Source: Polyangiaceae bacterium
GTDB taxonomy: Bacteria; Myxococcota_A; Polyangia; Polyangiales; Polyangiaceae
Length of the DNA stretch: 64,000 nt
Direction: 5' to 3'
Assembly: GCA_016715885.1 (NCBI GenBank)
Contig: JADJXL010000028.1
Location: 62,001-126,000 of the forward strand
Shown: piece after piece, positions 25,394-34,577 of the stretch
How the letters are laid out: the number at the start of each line of letters is the position of its first letter
Position numbering within the stretch: position 1 is the stretch's first letter
Translations under genes and position numbers: made by a program
Notes under the pieces: model-generated
What the model saw: only the letters and a program-made list of their open reading frames with translations
What the model was told of the DNA's origin: nothing
Databases searched by the model: none

Positions 25394-26524
25394 ATGGCCC
25401 AGCGTCGCCAGAGAGTGCTCATCGTCGACGACGAGGACGGGATCGTTCTTGCGCTGCATCGATTCCTTTATCAGGACAACCACCGCTACGACGTCCTACT
25501 CGCGAAAAACGCGGAGATCGGCCGTCAGATCCTGCGGGAAACGCCCATCGACGTGCTCGTGACGGACGTTCATCTCCCAGGCATGAGCGGCATGGATCTC
25601 GTCTGCTGGGCAGCCGTCGAAACGCCCGACACACGCGCCATCGTGATGACTGCATTCGACGTCAACACGATCCGCGACAAGGCGCATGCCGTCGGATGTC
25701 TCAAGCTCATTCGCAAGCCGTTCGACTTGCACGAGCTGCGAGCGGCGCTTTTGCAAGCGATGGAAATCCGCGACAGCTTGCTCGGGAGTTTGTCCGAGCT
25801 ATCCGCTGTCGACGTCATCCAGATGCTGTGTCTCGGCCGCAAGACCACCGCGCTGCGCATCGCGCGAGGCCAAAGCTCCGGTGTGATCCTCATCCAGAAC
25901 GGCGACATCGTGCACGGGATTTGGGACAACATCGTCGGTGAAGACGCCGTGCACGAGATGATCGCCGTCGAGGATGGCGTGTTCAACATGGCCCCCTTCC
26001 CGCCCGATTTCGAGCGCACGATTTACGGCGACTATCAGCACATCCTGATGGAAGGCGTGCGCAAGCTCGACGAGAAAGCACGCGGTGGGTCGACGGATGA
26101 CGACGCGGCGCCGCGACCGTCGGTTCGTCCGGGCCGCATCTCATCGGCGGGCAGCAAGGATGATTGGAGTTTCGAACCCGAAAACTTCGTTGCGCAGAAG
26201 GTGCAGCTTCCGACCAACGCTCGCATGCGCCTCGACAACCTCGCTCCGGCGCCTCCGCCGTTGCCTCGAGACATGGCTCCTCCGCCGCCTCCGCAGGACC
26301 TGCCTCCTCCGCCGCCTCCACCCGAATCGCCCGAGGAGATTGCGGCGCGCAAGAGAGAGCGCGAGGTCGCATCGCTCATGGACCAGGGTTTCTCTGCGCT
26401 CAGAGCGGGCAATCGCGACGAAGCGCGCAAGTTCTGGAAGCAAGCTCTGGAGCTCGATCCAGGCAACCGACGCATCGAGCTCAACTTGAAGAAGCTCGAT
26501 CAAGATCCCAACAAGCGGTACTAG
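25394..26524 (+). CDS. Response regulator with PATAN/DUF4388 and TPR-like end
   Basis: 376 residues. The receiver domain has D12-D13, phospho-acceptor D58 in VLVTDVHLPGMSG and K in LIRKPFDLHEL. A DUF4388 (PATAN) module covers about residues 134-230: LGSLSELSAVDVIQMLCLGRKTTALRI, then GVILIQNGDIVHGIW and GEDAVHEMI. A Pro-rich linker (PPPPPQDLPPPPPPPES) precedes a short TPR-like unit (MDQGFSALRAGNRDEARKFWKQALELDPGNRR). PATAN receivers are common in myxobacteria and act through protein contacts, not DNA binding. It is the partner of the kinase just upstream. Confidence 0.92.
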   Translation: MAQRRQRVLIVDDEDGIVLALHRFLYQDNHRYDVLLAKNAEIGRQILRETPIDVLVTDVHLPGMSGMDLVCWAAVETPDTRAIVMTAFDVNTIRDKAHAVGCLKLIRKPFDLHELRAALLQAMEIRDSLLGSLSELSAVDVIQMLCLGRKTTALRIARGQSSGVILIQNGDIVHGIWDNIVGEDAVHEMIAVEDGVFNMAPFPPDFERTIYGDYQHILMEGVRKLDEKARGGSTDDDAAPRPSVRPGRISSAGSKDDWSFEPENFVAQKVQLPTNARMRLDNLAPAPPPLPRDMAPPPPPQDLPPPPPPPESPEEIAARKREREVASLMDQGFSALRAGNRDEARKFWKQALELDPGNRRIELNLKKLDQDPNKRY

Positions 26525-26527
26525 CCT

Positions 26528-27139
26528 CTATCTCTGCGCGAGCGACGCGTCGGCGCGCGCGAGTTTCGCATTCGTGCGCGACTTGTTGTCGACGACGCTC
26601 ACGATGTGAACGCCTTGCGGCGTGAGCGAAAGGCTCACCATGCAGACCATCGTCGCCGTGAGACCCTCACCGGCAACGGCGACGAGCGACCCCGGCTTGC
26701 TGTCCGCAACGGCGGTACGAATGCGAGCGCCCGTGGGCGTGTCGTTGTACGTGCGGGCGACGTGAATGAGATCGGACGCGGTTCCAAGCACGACGATCGT
26801 CCCGCCGCCTCCAAAGTCACGAAGCCAATTCGGCCCGAAAGCTTCGACGCCGCGTGGTGGAGGTAGTCGTCGCAAGAGCATGGTGTTTGCCTGGACAACC
26901 ATGCGATCGATGATTCTTCCTTCGGGCAATTGGCGCCATTTCTCGATCGTGTCGATCGGCGACACGCCTGGTTCGAGTCGCACGAGACGCCGATCGATCA
27001 CCCCGCCCAACGTCGCAGCGCCCGTGTGTTCCACGATCTCGACCGTACCCAGGTACGACCATGCGGAACGTTGTTGCAGCGCGCGAGCGAGCTCCTCGGT
27101 CCATGAGACGGCGATGGGTTCGAGGTTCGCGTTTGTCAT
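26528..27139 (-). CDS. Hypothetical protein
   Basis: 203 residues, soluble, with no recognised motif. The N-terminal part (VSWTEELARALQQRSAWSYLGTVEIVEHTGAATLGGVIDRR) and the middle (PNWLRDFGGGGTIVVLGTASDLIHVARTYND) look like a folded alpha/beta protein. It faces the response-regulator gene tail to tail with three bases between the stops, and is divergent from the ABC-F gene. I do not recognise the family. Confidence 0.7.
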   Translation of the reverse strand: MTNANLEPIAVSWTEELARALQQRSAWSYLGTVEIVEHTGAATLGGVIDRRLVRLEPGVSPIDTIEKWRQLPEGRIIDRMVVQANTMLLRRLPPPRGVEAFGPNWLRDFGGGGTIVVLGTASDLIHVARTYNDTPTGARIRTAVADSKPGSLVAVAGEGLTATMVCMVSLSLTPQGVHIVSVVDNKSRTNAKLARADASLAQR

Positions 27140-27243
27140 CGGGGTGGGATGCTAGTCCAGGTTGAGCCCGGATGTGTGAGCTTCGGAAAGGCTCTCGCGC
27201 TCGGTGTCTGCCCGCGTCAGGCAGCGTGCTAGAACTCGCGGAA

Positions 27244-29262
27244 ATGACCGTCCTTCAGGTCGCCGACGTCGGTTTTGGTCATGGCCAGAACCGTCTTTTT
27301 CAAGGCGTTACATTCACATTGTCACGGGGCGAACGTGCCGCCCTCGTTGCCCCAAATGGCGCAGGAAAATCGACACTGCTGAGGCTCATCGCGCGCGAGC
27401 TCGTTCCGGACGAGGGGTCGATCGTCGTGCGCCGCGGAGCGCGCGTTGCGTACGCTCGGCAATCGCACGAGTTACCCAAAGACGGAACGGTTTTCGATGC
27501 CTTCTTGTCGGCCTTCGGGGACCTCCATGCGCTGAGGCAAGAGCTCGATCGTGCAACGCGCGCGGCGGAAACGGGCAACCCTGCGGCCCTCGAAGAGCTC
27601 GGCGTGCTGACGGATCGTTATCACATGGCCGGTGGCGACGAGCTCGAGCGGCGTATTCGAATGCTCGCCGAACATCTCGGCTTCAGCGATTCGGACATGA
27701 CACGTCCGCTGTCGAGTTTGTCCGGGGGTGAGCGAGGTCGACTGTACTTGGGTTCGTCGCTCGCCGTCGAGCCGGACCTCGTTTTGCTCGACGAACCCAC
27801 GAACCATCTCGACATCGAAACGATCGCGTGGCTAGAACGTTATCTAGCGGGTTTGTCCAGTGCGATGCTCGTCGTCTCGCACGATCGCGCCCTGCTCGAT
27901 GCGCTCTGTCCCATCACCATGGAGCTCGGGCAAAAGACGTTTCGCAGCTATCCGCTCGCATATTCCGCCTATGCGATCGCCAGACGAGAGGACCTCGAAC
28001 GCGAGCGTGAGCTTGCTGCGAGGCAGGAAGCATTCGTCGCGAAAACTGAAGATTTCATCCGCCGAAACATTGCAGGTCAAAAGACCAAGCAAGCGCAGAG
28101 CCGGCGCAAGATGCTGGACAAGCTCGAGGTCGTCGAGCGTCCGGAGGACGTTTGGGCTCGAGCGGAGAAGGTTGCGTTTCGGTTCGCCCAAACTCCGCGC
28201 AGTGGAGACATCGTGCTGGATGCCCGAGGACTTGGTGCCGAGCGAGGCGGGCGCAAGCTTTTCGGTGGTCTCGACTTGCTGGTTCGTCGCGGCGAACGCA
28301 TCGGGATTGTCGGTCCAAACGGCACTGGAAAGTCGACGTTGCTCGGCATTTTGGCGGGCCGGCGGATGGACGGTGACGAGGGTGATGTTCGTCGCGGAAC
28401 GAACCTTTGCGACGGGTATTTCGATCAGCATCTTGGATCGCTCGATCCGACGAAGACCGCCGTGGAAGAAGTGCGTAGCGTACGCGGCGACATGAACGTC
28501 GATGCGGCCAGGCAGTACCTTGCGCGTTTCCGCTTCTACGGCGACGACACCCTTCGCAAGGTGAATGGGTTTTCCGGGGGCGAGCGGAGTCGTTTGGCGC
28601 TCGCCAAATTGCTGCTCGAACCGCGCAACCTTTTGTTCCTGGACGAACCCACCAATCACCTCGACATTCCCGCCGCCGAAATCCTCGAAGAAGCACTGAC
28701 GGGCTTCGAAGGCACGGTGCTGCTGGTTTCCCACGACCGGCGTTTTCTCGAAGCGGTCACGACGCGCATCGTGGCGTTTGTTCCGGGCGGCATCGAAGTG
28801 CTTCCGGTCGGCTATCGCGTGTACGAAGAAAGCGCGCGACGAAACGCGAACGCTCCGGAGGACGACGAGGATGATCCGAGTGCGCTGGAAGGTGCAGCTC
28901 CGGGGCCAGAAAAGCGGGCCGTGAAGCGAAGTGCATCGACGGTTGCGCGAAGTGAAGTCGCGACGCAAGCGTCACAGCTCGACAAGAAGCGTTCGTTCGA
29001 AGCGGCGAAGGCTGCGGCGCGAGCCATGGAGCGCAAGAAGAAGCGCATCGTGGAGCTCGAGGACGAGATCGCGGCGGGTGAGGCCGAGCTTTCCAAGATG
29101 CGCGAAGCGTTGAAGCAGGATCACGGTGGTGATTGGGCCAAGCTGTCGCGTATGGCGGAGGACGAGCAAGCGCTCGCGCGCCGCGTCGATGCATTCGTCA
29201 CGGAGTGGACCATGCTTGGGGAAGAGATTGCGGCTTACGACGCGACGGGGAGAACGACATGA
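27244..29262 (+). CDS. ABC-F family ATPase
   Basis: 672 residues from the ATG at 27244, which puts the first beta strand (MTVLQVADVGFGHGQNRLF) at the usual place. Two ABC cassettes are complete: Walker A APNGAGKST and GPNGTGKST, signatures LSGGERGRL and FSGGERSRL, Walker B LVLLDEPTNHLD and LLFLDEPTNHLD. No membrane domain is present; the linker is charged (RRNIAGQKTKQAQSRRKML). A C-terminal coiled coil covers about residues 575-665. ABC-F proteins work on ribosomes (translation factors such as EttA, or antibiotic resistance); the C-terminal coil is like Uup. The stop overlaps the next start as ATGA. Confidence 0.94.
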   Translation: MTVLQVADVGFGHGQNRLFQGVTFTLSRGERAALVAPNGAGKSTLLRLIARELVPDEGSIVVRRGARVAYARQSHELPKDGTVFDAFLSAFGDLHALRQELDRATRAAETGNPAALEELGVLTDRYHMAGGDELERRIRMLAEHLGFSDSDMTRPLSSLSGGERGRLYLGSSLAVEPDLVLLDEPTNHLDIETIAWLERYLAGLSSAMLVVSHDRALLDALCPITMELGQKTFRSYPLAYSAYAIARREDLERERELAARQEAFVAKTEDFIRRNIAGQKTKQAQSRRKMLDKLEVVERPEDVWARAEKVAFRFAQTPRSGDIVLDARGLGAERGGRKLFGGLDLLVRRGERIGIVGPNGTGKSTLLGILAGRRMDGDEGDVRRGTNLCDGYFDQHLGSLDPTKTAVEEVRSVRGDMNVDAARQYLARFRFYGDDTLRKVNGFSGGERSRLALAKLLLEPRNLLFLDEPTNHLDIPAAEILEEALTGFEGTVLLVSHDRRFLEAVTTRIVAFVPGGIEVLPVGYRVYEESARRNANAPEDDEDDPSALEGAAPGPEKRAVKRSASTVARSEVATQASQLDKKRSFEAAKAAARAMERKKKRIVELEDEIAAGEAELSKMREALKQDHGGDWAKLSRMAEDEQALARRVDAFVTEWTMLGEEIAAYDATGRTT

Positions 29263-30002
29263 GGGGTGCCATCGTAGGACTCTTGGTGCTGCTATTCGTG
29301 ACGTTCGCCGTGACGACGAGCGGGTGTTCTCGGAAGAAGAAGGACGACGGCACAGCTCCAGTTGTGCTCACGAAAGAGCTTCCAGCTCTGACGATCCGCG
29401 ATGACACGCCAAACCTGCTGCTCACATGGATGGACGAAAAGGGCGAACTGCACGTGGAGCTCGACGTTGCGGGCGTCCCTGCGGAAGGCCGATCGCTCGT
29501 GCGTGTGGTCGTGAGTGATCGCGAAGCTGGAACGAAGGATGCGTTTTACGTCGTCGACTTGACGACCAAGGGTGCCGACGGCGGATACACGGCAAAGACG
29601 ATGTCGCGGCGCGCGTGGGAGGGCGAAGTGGAGAAGCGCCGTGCGGCGTACATCGCCAAGGTTGCGCCGCCGAAGCCCGTTGCAAGTGCTGCGTCGAGTG
29701 GTCCTCAGGCGCCAGATCGTAATGACAAACCACCCACGGTGGCGTCGAACGTGACGGCGATCCTTTATGGCGCGTCGTGGTGCAAGCCCTGTCATGACGC
29801 TGAAAAATATTTGAAGTCAAAGGGAGTTCGGATCGTTCACAAGGACATCGAGGAGGACCGGTCTGCTGCGCTCGAGATGCGTGAGAAGCTCGAAAAATCC
29901 GGGCAGCGAGGCGGGAGCATTCCGGTCATCGACATTCGCGGTCAAATTCTCGTGGGATACAGCCCACATGCGATCGATCGCGCGCTGGGCACGGCGCTTT
30001 GA
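29259..30002 (+). CDS. Lipoprotein with thioredoxin/glutaredoxin-like domain
   Basis: 247 residues from the ATG at 29259, which overlaps the ABC-F stop by four bases (ATGA). A lipoprotein signal ends at C23 (TTSGC), followed by a basic patch. Residues about 40-130 form an unassigned beta-rich domain. The last 85 residues are thioredoxin-like, with LYGASWCKPCHDAEKYL (C175 and C178) and the cis-Pro in GGSIPVIDIRGQILVGYSP. It is probably a periplasmic disulfide oxidoreductase anchored to a membrane. Coupling to an ABC-F gene is unusual and may only reflect shared expression. Confidence 0.9.
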   Translation: MRGAIVGLLVLLFVTFAVTTSGCSRKKKDDGTAPVVLTKELPALTIRDDTPNLLLTWMDEKGELHVELDVAGVPAEGRSLVRVVVSDREAGTKDAFYVVDLTTKGADGGYTAKTMSRRAWEGEVEKRRAAYIAKVAPPKPVASAASSGPQAPDRNDKPPTVASNVTAILYGASWCKPCHDAEKYLKSKGVRIVHKDIEEDRSAALEMREKLEKSGQRGGSIPVIDIRGQILVGYSPHAIDRALGTAL

Positions 30003-30126
30003 GCGCGAAAGCGGCTGACGTGCATTCACGTGCGCGCAGCACGTTGCCCTCCTGCGCTCCACGGCGTATACGACCGGCCCCCGCGTAGAAACCCCATTGC
30101 CAGGCGGGAATCGGAGGAGCGACTCC

Positions 30127-31425
30127 ATGATCGACGTGCTCATGCCCCAGCTCGGCGAGAGCGTGGCCGAGGGAACCGTAACCAAGTGGCGGGTACGCGA
30201 AGGCGACATCGTGGCGCGCGAGCAGCCGCTGCTCGACGTAGCGACCGACAAAGCCGACACGGAAGTGCCTGCGCCTGCTGCAGGAAAAATCGTCAAACTG
30301 GCGGTGGCCGAAGGAGCGATTGTTCCGAAGGGCGCCTTGATTTGCCAGATCGACGAAACCGTGACGGCTTCATCGGCGCCTGCAAAGCCTGCCCCGGCCC
30401 CCGCACCTGCACCAGCCGCACCCGCGGCAGCGCCCGAGTCCGCAGCCTCGCTCCTGACGTCGCCTTCGACGCGTAAGCTTGCTCGAGAAGAAGGCGTCGA
30501 TCTGTCGCAGGTACAAGGCACGGGCGAGCGCGGCCGCGTTACCCACGACGACGTACGTCGAGCCGCAGCTCCTGCTCCTGCACCGGCAGCGCCCGCGCCG
30601 GCACCCGTCGCAGCGCCTGCCCCAGTGGTCGAGCTTTCGCAACTCGTGAACGCTGGCGGCGGGTTTGTCCCGCCGATACCAGGTGTCGGGTTTGGCTCGT
30701 ACAAGGTTCCCCCGTACACGCCGCGCGCGGGTGACGAGGTCGTTCCGTTCTCGCGCCGTCGCCGCATCACGGCCGACCACATGGTTTATTCGAAGGTCAC
30801 GGCGCCCCATGTCGTGACGGTGGCCGAAGTCGACCTGCATGCGACGTCGAAGCTGCGCGAGCAACACAAGGACCGTCTGAAGAAGGAAGGCGTTCCGCTC
30901 ACGTTCCTGTCGTTCATTTGTGCAGCAACGATTCGCGGGCTGCGCGAATACCCGCATCTGAACGCCCGCGTGCTCGAGAATTCGTTCGCGGTCATCAAAG
31001 AGATCAACCTGGGCATTGCGGTCGACACCCCAGGCGGGCTCATCGTGCCGAGCATCAAGAATGCCGATCAGCTCTCGCTACGCGGGCTGGCGGCGCAAAT
31101 CGACGCGATGGCCACCAAGGCGCGCGCGAACAAGATCACGGCCGACGACCTCGCAGGAACGACGTTCTCCGTCAGCAACCCGGGCACCAAAGGCAACCTC
31201 TTTGGTGGTGCAATCATCTCACAGCCGAACGTGGGCATTTTGCGCATGGGTGAAATCAAAAAGCGCCCTGTCGTCGTCACGCGGGATGGCGAGGACGTCA
31301 TTGCGATTCACCCCGTGATGTACATGGCGCTCTCGTACGATCACCGCGTCGTCGACGGCGTACTGGCAAACTCCTTCTTGTGGCGGGTCGCCGACCTGCT
31401 CACGCGTGGCGAGTTCGAGGTCTGA
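30127..31425 (+). CDS. 2-oxoacid dehydrogenase E2 (dihydrolipoyl acyltransferase)
   Basis: 432 residues from the ATG at 30127, behind GGAGGAGCG. A lipoyl domain (residues 1-78) has the lipoylated Lys in DVATDKADTEV. Ala/Pro-rich linkers flank a peripheral-subunit-binding domain (STRKLAREEGVDLSQVQGTGERGRVTHDDV, about 118-150). The catalytic domain ends with LSYDHRVVDG (H406, D410). The substrate class (pyruvate, 2-oxoglutarate or branched-chain) cannot be decided, because E1 and E3 genes are not adjacent. The one-base overlap with glyA (TGATG) couples it to one-carbon metabolism genes. Confidence 0.95.
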   Translation: MIDVLMPQLGESVAEGTVTKWRVREGDIVAREQPLLDVATDKADTEVPAPAAGKIVKLAVAEGAIVPKGALICQIDETVTASSAPAKPAPAPAPAPAAPAAAPESAASLLTSPSTRKLAREEGVDLSQVQGTGERGRVTHDDVRRAAAPAPAPAAPAPAPVAAPAPVVELSQLVNAGGGFVPPIPGVGFGSYKVPPYTPRAGDEVVPFSRRRRITADHMVYSKVTAPHVVTVAEVDLHATSKLREQHKDRLKKEGVPLTFLSFICAATIRGLREYPHLNARVLENSFAVIKEINLGIAVDTPGGLIVPSIKNADQLSLRGLAAQIDAMATKARANKITADDLAGTTFSVSNPGTKGNLFGGAIISQPNVGILRMGEIKKRPVVVTRDGEDVIAIHPVMYMALSYDHRVVDGVLANSFLWRVADLLTRGEFEV

Positions 31426-32696
31426 TGTCGTCCGAAACGAAGTTCGAAGGTCACGCTCCGCTTTCCCAAGTCGATCCGGAAATTGCCGAGCTCATCGATC
31501 GCGAAGCGCGCGCCGAGGCGGAGACGATCCGCCTCATCGCGAGCGAAAACTACGTCTCGCGCGCGGTCCTCGAAGCAACCGGGTCTGTCCTGACGAACAA
31601 GTATTCCGAGGGGTACCCGGCCAAACGCTATTACGAGGGCCAACAGCAGGTGGACCTCGTCGAAGAGCTTGCGCGCAGTCGCATGAAGCAAGTCTTCGGC
31701 GCCGATCACGTCAACGTGCAGCCGTATTCGGGCAGCCCGGCAAACCTCGCCGTGTACCTCGCGTTCGTCAAACCAGGCGAAACGATCATGGGCCTTGGAC
31801 TGCCTGCGGGCGGCCATCTGACGCATGGCTGGAGCGTCAGCATCACGGGGAAGTTTTTTCAGAGCGTCGCCTATGGCGTGCGCCAAAGCGATCATCGGAT
31901 CGACATCGATCAGGTGCGCGAGCTCGCGCGGCAGCATCGGCCGAAGCTCATTTGGTGCGGCACGACGGCGTATCCGCGAGCGATCGACTTTGCAGCGTTT
32001 CGTTCGATTGCGGATGAAGTGGGCGCGATCTTGGCGGCGGACATCGCGCACATCGCGGGTCTCGTGGCGGGCGGTGCGCACGCGTCGCCGATTGGCATTG
32101 CGGACGTCGTGACGATGACGACGCACAAGACGTTCCGTGGGCCGCGAGGCGCCGCGATCATGTGCAAGGCCGAACATGCAGCAGCCATCGATCGAGCGGT
32201 TTTTCCTGGCCTGCAGGGCGGCCCGCACAACCACACGACCGCAGCCATCGCGGTTGCTGCGCGTGAAGCGTCACAACCCTCGTTCAAAGCGTATGCCTCG
32301 AACATCGTGGCGAATGCTGCTGCGCTTGCCAGTGCGCTCGAAGCTCGAGGCTTCCGGCTCATCACCGGAGGCACCGACAATCACCTGCTCCTCGTCGACA
32401 TGACGCCGAAAAACATCGGCGGAAAGCCCTACGCGAAGGCGCTCGATCGAGCTGGCCTCGTCGCCAACTACAACTCGATTCCGTTCGATCCGCGCAAACC
32501 CATGGATCCATCGGGAGTTCGTCTCGGCACAGCGGCGATCACGTCACGAGGCATGGGGACGAAAGACATGGAGCAGATCGCGGCGTGGATGGCCGAAGTC
32601 GCCGATCATCCGGCCGACGAAGCGCTGCAGTCGCGAATTCGCGGCGACGTTCGCGACTTCTGCAAGGCATTTCCCGCCCCCGGCATTTTGCTTTGA
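31425..32696 (+). CDS. glyA: Serine hydroxymethyltransferase
   Basis: 423 residues from the ATG at 31425, in the TGATG overlap with the E2 gene. Family signatures are ETIRLIASENYVSRAVLEA near the start, NKYSEGYPAKRYYEG, and the PLP lysine K235 in VVTMTTHKTFRGPRG. The enzyme interconverts serine and glycine with tetrahydrofolate, supplying one-carbon units. Length matches bacterial enzymes and no key residue is missing. A terminator hairpin follows. Confidence 0.98.
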   Translation: MSSETKFEGHAPLSQVDPEIAELIDREARAEAETIRLIASENYVSRAVLEATGSVLTNKYSEGYPAKRYYEGQQQVDLVEELARSRMKQVFGADHVNVQPYSGSPANLAVYLAFVKPGETIMGLGLPAGGHLTHGWSVSITGKFFQSVAYGVRQSDHRIDIDQVRELARQHRPKLIWCGTTAYPRAIDFAAFRSIADEVGAILAADIAHIAGLVAGGAHASPIGIADVVTMTTHKTFRGPRGAAIMCKAEHAAAIDRAVFPGLQGGPHNHTTAAIAVAAREASQPSFKAYASNIVANAAALASALEARGFRLITGGTDNHLLLVDMTPKNIGGKPYAKALDRAGLVANYNSIPFDPRKPMDPSGVRLGTAAITSRGMGTKDMEQIAAWMAEVADHPADEALQSRIRGDVRDFCKAFPAPGILL

Positions 32697-32708
32697 CGAC
32701 AAACGAAT

Positions 32709-32742
32709 GGGGCGCTGTCTGGTTCGTCCAGACAAGCGCCCC
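32709..32742. terminator. Terminator between glyA and a convergent lipoprotein gene
   Basis: Arms GGGGCGCTGTCTGG and CCAGACAAGCGCCCC pair almost perfectly (one bulge) around a TTCGT loop. It lies 13 bp after the glyA stop and would serve both converging genes. Confidence 0.75.
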
Positions 32743-32762
32743 GATTCGACGAAGTTTCTACG

Positions 32763-33599
32763 TCACTTCACGTAGAGCTGACCTGCGACGATGCCCGAGC
32801 CACGCGTCGCTTTGATCACGTACTTGGCTTGACCAGCCATCGGCCAAGGCCACTTGTAACAATTGCCGCCACCACCAAGTGCCGCCTGGTGCCCAGCGCC
32901 GCTGTCTTGTGCGAGCGCGGGATTCATTCCGGGCATGGGCGTCGTGAGTTGCAACGCGATGTCCACTTCCGCCACGCCCGCGCCAACGGCGAGCACCGTG
33001 TAGCACTTGCCCGGCTGCAAGCTGACGGGCTCTTCCATCGATTGCCCCTCTTGGAATTGCGCTGCGGCGACGTTGCCTTCGCGCTGCATGCCTGGCGCTT
33101 GTTGCTGAGCGAAGAGCATGAGCGGCCCGGTTGCGGCGGCCGCGAAGTTCGGATCGATGCGCGACGCCAATCCGCCTGACGCCGTTCCACCTTGTTGAGG
33201 CGCCGTGGTGCCTCCAGGCGCCGGCATGCCTGGAATCGGGAACGGGAAGCCGCCTGGAGCAGGCGCTGCCGTGCCCCCCGGCGCAGGCTGCTGCGGGGCA
33301 GGCTGACCGGGCTGCTGCGGATAAGGCTGCTGATAGCCACCGGGAGCCGGCTGTTGATAACCACCAGGAGGCGGCTGCTGATAGCCACCGGGAGGCGGCT
33401 GTTGATAACCACCAGGCGGTGGCTGCTGATATCCCCCGGGAGGCGGCTGCCCCTGCGGGTACTGTCCTTGCGGGTATTGACCCTGCTGATACGGGTTCTG
33501 CGCGGTTTGAGGGTTCTGAGATGCGTCCTGCTTCTCGCAACCGGTCGCTAGCGCGAGCGTGAAGAGCAAGGCGGACGAAACAACGATGGTTCGATACAA
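32763..33599 (-). CDS. Pro/Gln-rich repeat lipoprotein
   Basis: 278 residues from the TTG at 33599, which follows GAGGAGG by six bases; the longer upstream frame has no site of this quality. The signal ends in lipobox LATGC. Residues about 30-140 are a repeat region (QGQYP, then five units of PPPGGYQQ type). The C-terminal 110 residues form a compact domain: LQPGKCYTVLAVGAGVAEVDI and NCYKWPWPMAGQAKYVIKA. The same domain occurs in the divergent neighbour at 33953. It is probably a surface or periplasmic lipoprotein of unknown function. Confidence 0.85.
   Translation of the reverse strand: MYRTIVVSSALLFTLALATGCEKQDASQNPQTAQNPYQQGQYPQGQYPQGQPPPGGYQQPPPGGYQQPPPGGYQQPPPGGYQQPAPGGYQQPYPQQPGQPAPQQPAPGGTAAPAPGGFPFPIPGMPAPGGTTAPQQGGTASGGLASRIDPNFAAAATGPLMLFAQQQAPGMQREGNVAAAQFQEGQSMEEPVSLQPGKCYTVLAVGAGVAEVDIALQLTTPMPGMNPALAQDSGAGHQAALGGGGNCYKWPWPMAGQAKYVIKATRGSGIVAGQLYVK
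33327..33446 (-). repeat. Five 24-bp tandem repeats in the lipoprotein gene
   Basis: Five consecutive 24-bp units encode PPPGGYQQ (the one nearest the C-terminus reads PAPGGYQQ). Units alternate between two variants (CTGCTGATAGCC... and CTGTTGATAACC...), giving a 48-bp higher-order period that suggests duplication in pairs. Repeat number may vary between strains. Confidence 0.9.
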
Positions 33600-33952
33600 A
33601 GCGACCTCCTCGGGAGTCGGGCAAATCTTGTCGTGCCGTACTGCGATGGCTTGCGCCGCTGACGGTCGAGCTTGTTGACTACTGTCCCGGCTGATTGGAC
33701 GGGGAGCAAGCAAGACCATATCGCACAGAGCCCGATTTCGTCCCACTGCCTGAACGATCTACGGCACCAATCCTTACAGCGGCTGTCGGATTGTTTTTCT
33801 CGCTACGACATGAGCGGCAAACTCGCGTGAAACGTGAATGATGCTCGCGACAAAGTCACGAACGTGACTTGCGATGCGGTTAGGGTGTATGAGCGCGGAC
33901 TGAGAACAACATCGCGCGCATGGCTCGCGCGCGCTCGAACATGGAGGGATCG
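33600..33952. other. Divergent promoter region of two lipoprotein genes
   Basis: About 350 bases between two head-to-head paralogous lipoprotein genes. No gene seen. It must carry both promoters; I cannot point to a reliable -35/-10 pair. Confidence 0.5.
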
Positions 33953-34564
33953 ATGACGACTTGGACGAAGTGCGCCGTGGCGGCCGTGATCATCACGGTA
34001 TTGCCGACGATGTTTGGATGCAGCGAACCGGAAGTGCCGCCGCAACCTGGTCCGGATGCAGGCGCTTACATGCCTCCGCCGCCTCCGCCGCCCCCGCCGC
34101 CTCCGCCTCCGCCCGCAGCGCCGGCCCCCTGTGATTCGGTCGTTTCGCTGGGTTTGTCCACGATGCTCAAGGGACGCGCAGGCACGGATGCTCCTGGCAT
34201 GAAGGCCGAGGGTGCAGAGGTGTGCATGAACGTGCCTGAAGGTCAGAGCGTGACGACGCCGGTCGGTCTGATGCTCGAGCCAGGCCATTGCTACACGATT
34301 CTTGCGCAAGGCGCGCCGAGCGTGACCGAAATAGACATGAAGCTGCTGCTCGACGTATCGGGTTCGGTGCCTCCGGCATTGGCAGCGATGGCCGCCAATC
34401 CAACGCTCGCGGTGGATCAAGAAGCGGGTTCGTCCGCGTCGATTGGTGCAAAGCAAAGCTGTTACGCGTGGTCGTTCCCGATCGCAGGGCTTGCGAAGGT
34501 CGAGGCGACGGCCAAGACGGGTTCGGGTCCGATCAGCGTGCAGGTGTACAAGAAGAGGAAGTAA
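33953..34564 (+). CDS. Polyproline lipoprotein, paralogue of the divergent gene
   Basis: 203 residues from the ATG at 33953, preceded by GGAGGG. Lipobox MFGC, then a run of 14 prolines near residue 42, then a domain with four or more Cys residues. The C-terminal part (LEPGHCYTILAQGAPSVTEIDM, later SCYAWSFPIAGLAKVEATA) aligns with the C-terminus of the divergent lipoprotein: same PG-x-CYT-I/V-LA start, same CY-x-W-x-x-P-I/M-AG centre. Function unknown. A clean terminator follows. Confidence 0.85.
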   Translation: MTTWTKCAVAAVIITVLPTMFGCSEPEVPPQPGPDAGAYMPPPPPPPPPPPPPPAAPAPCDSVVSLGLSTMLKGRAGTDAPGMKAEGAEVCMNVPEGQSVTTPVGLMLEPGHCYTILAQGAPSVTEIDMKLLLDVSGSVPPALAAMAANPTLAVDQEAGSSASIGAKQSCYAWSFPIAGLAKVEATAKTGSGPISVQVYKKRK

Positions 34565-34577
34565 AGGTTTTGAAAAG

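Noticed and set aside
33327..33446. Tandem repeats as a possible CRISPR-like array
   Set aside because: The 24-bp units are contiguous without spacers and encode PPPGGYQQ in frame.
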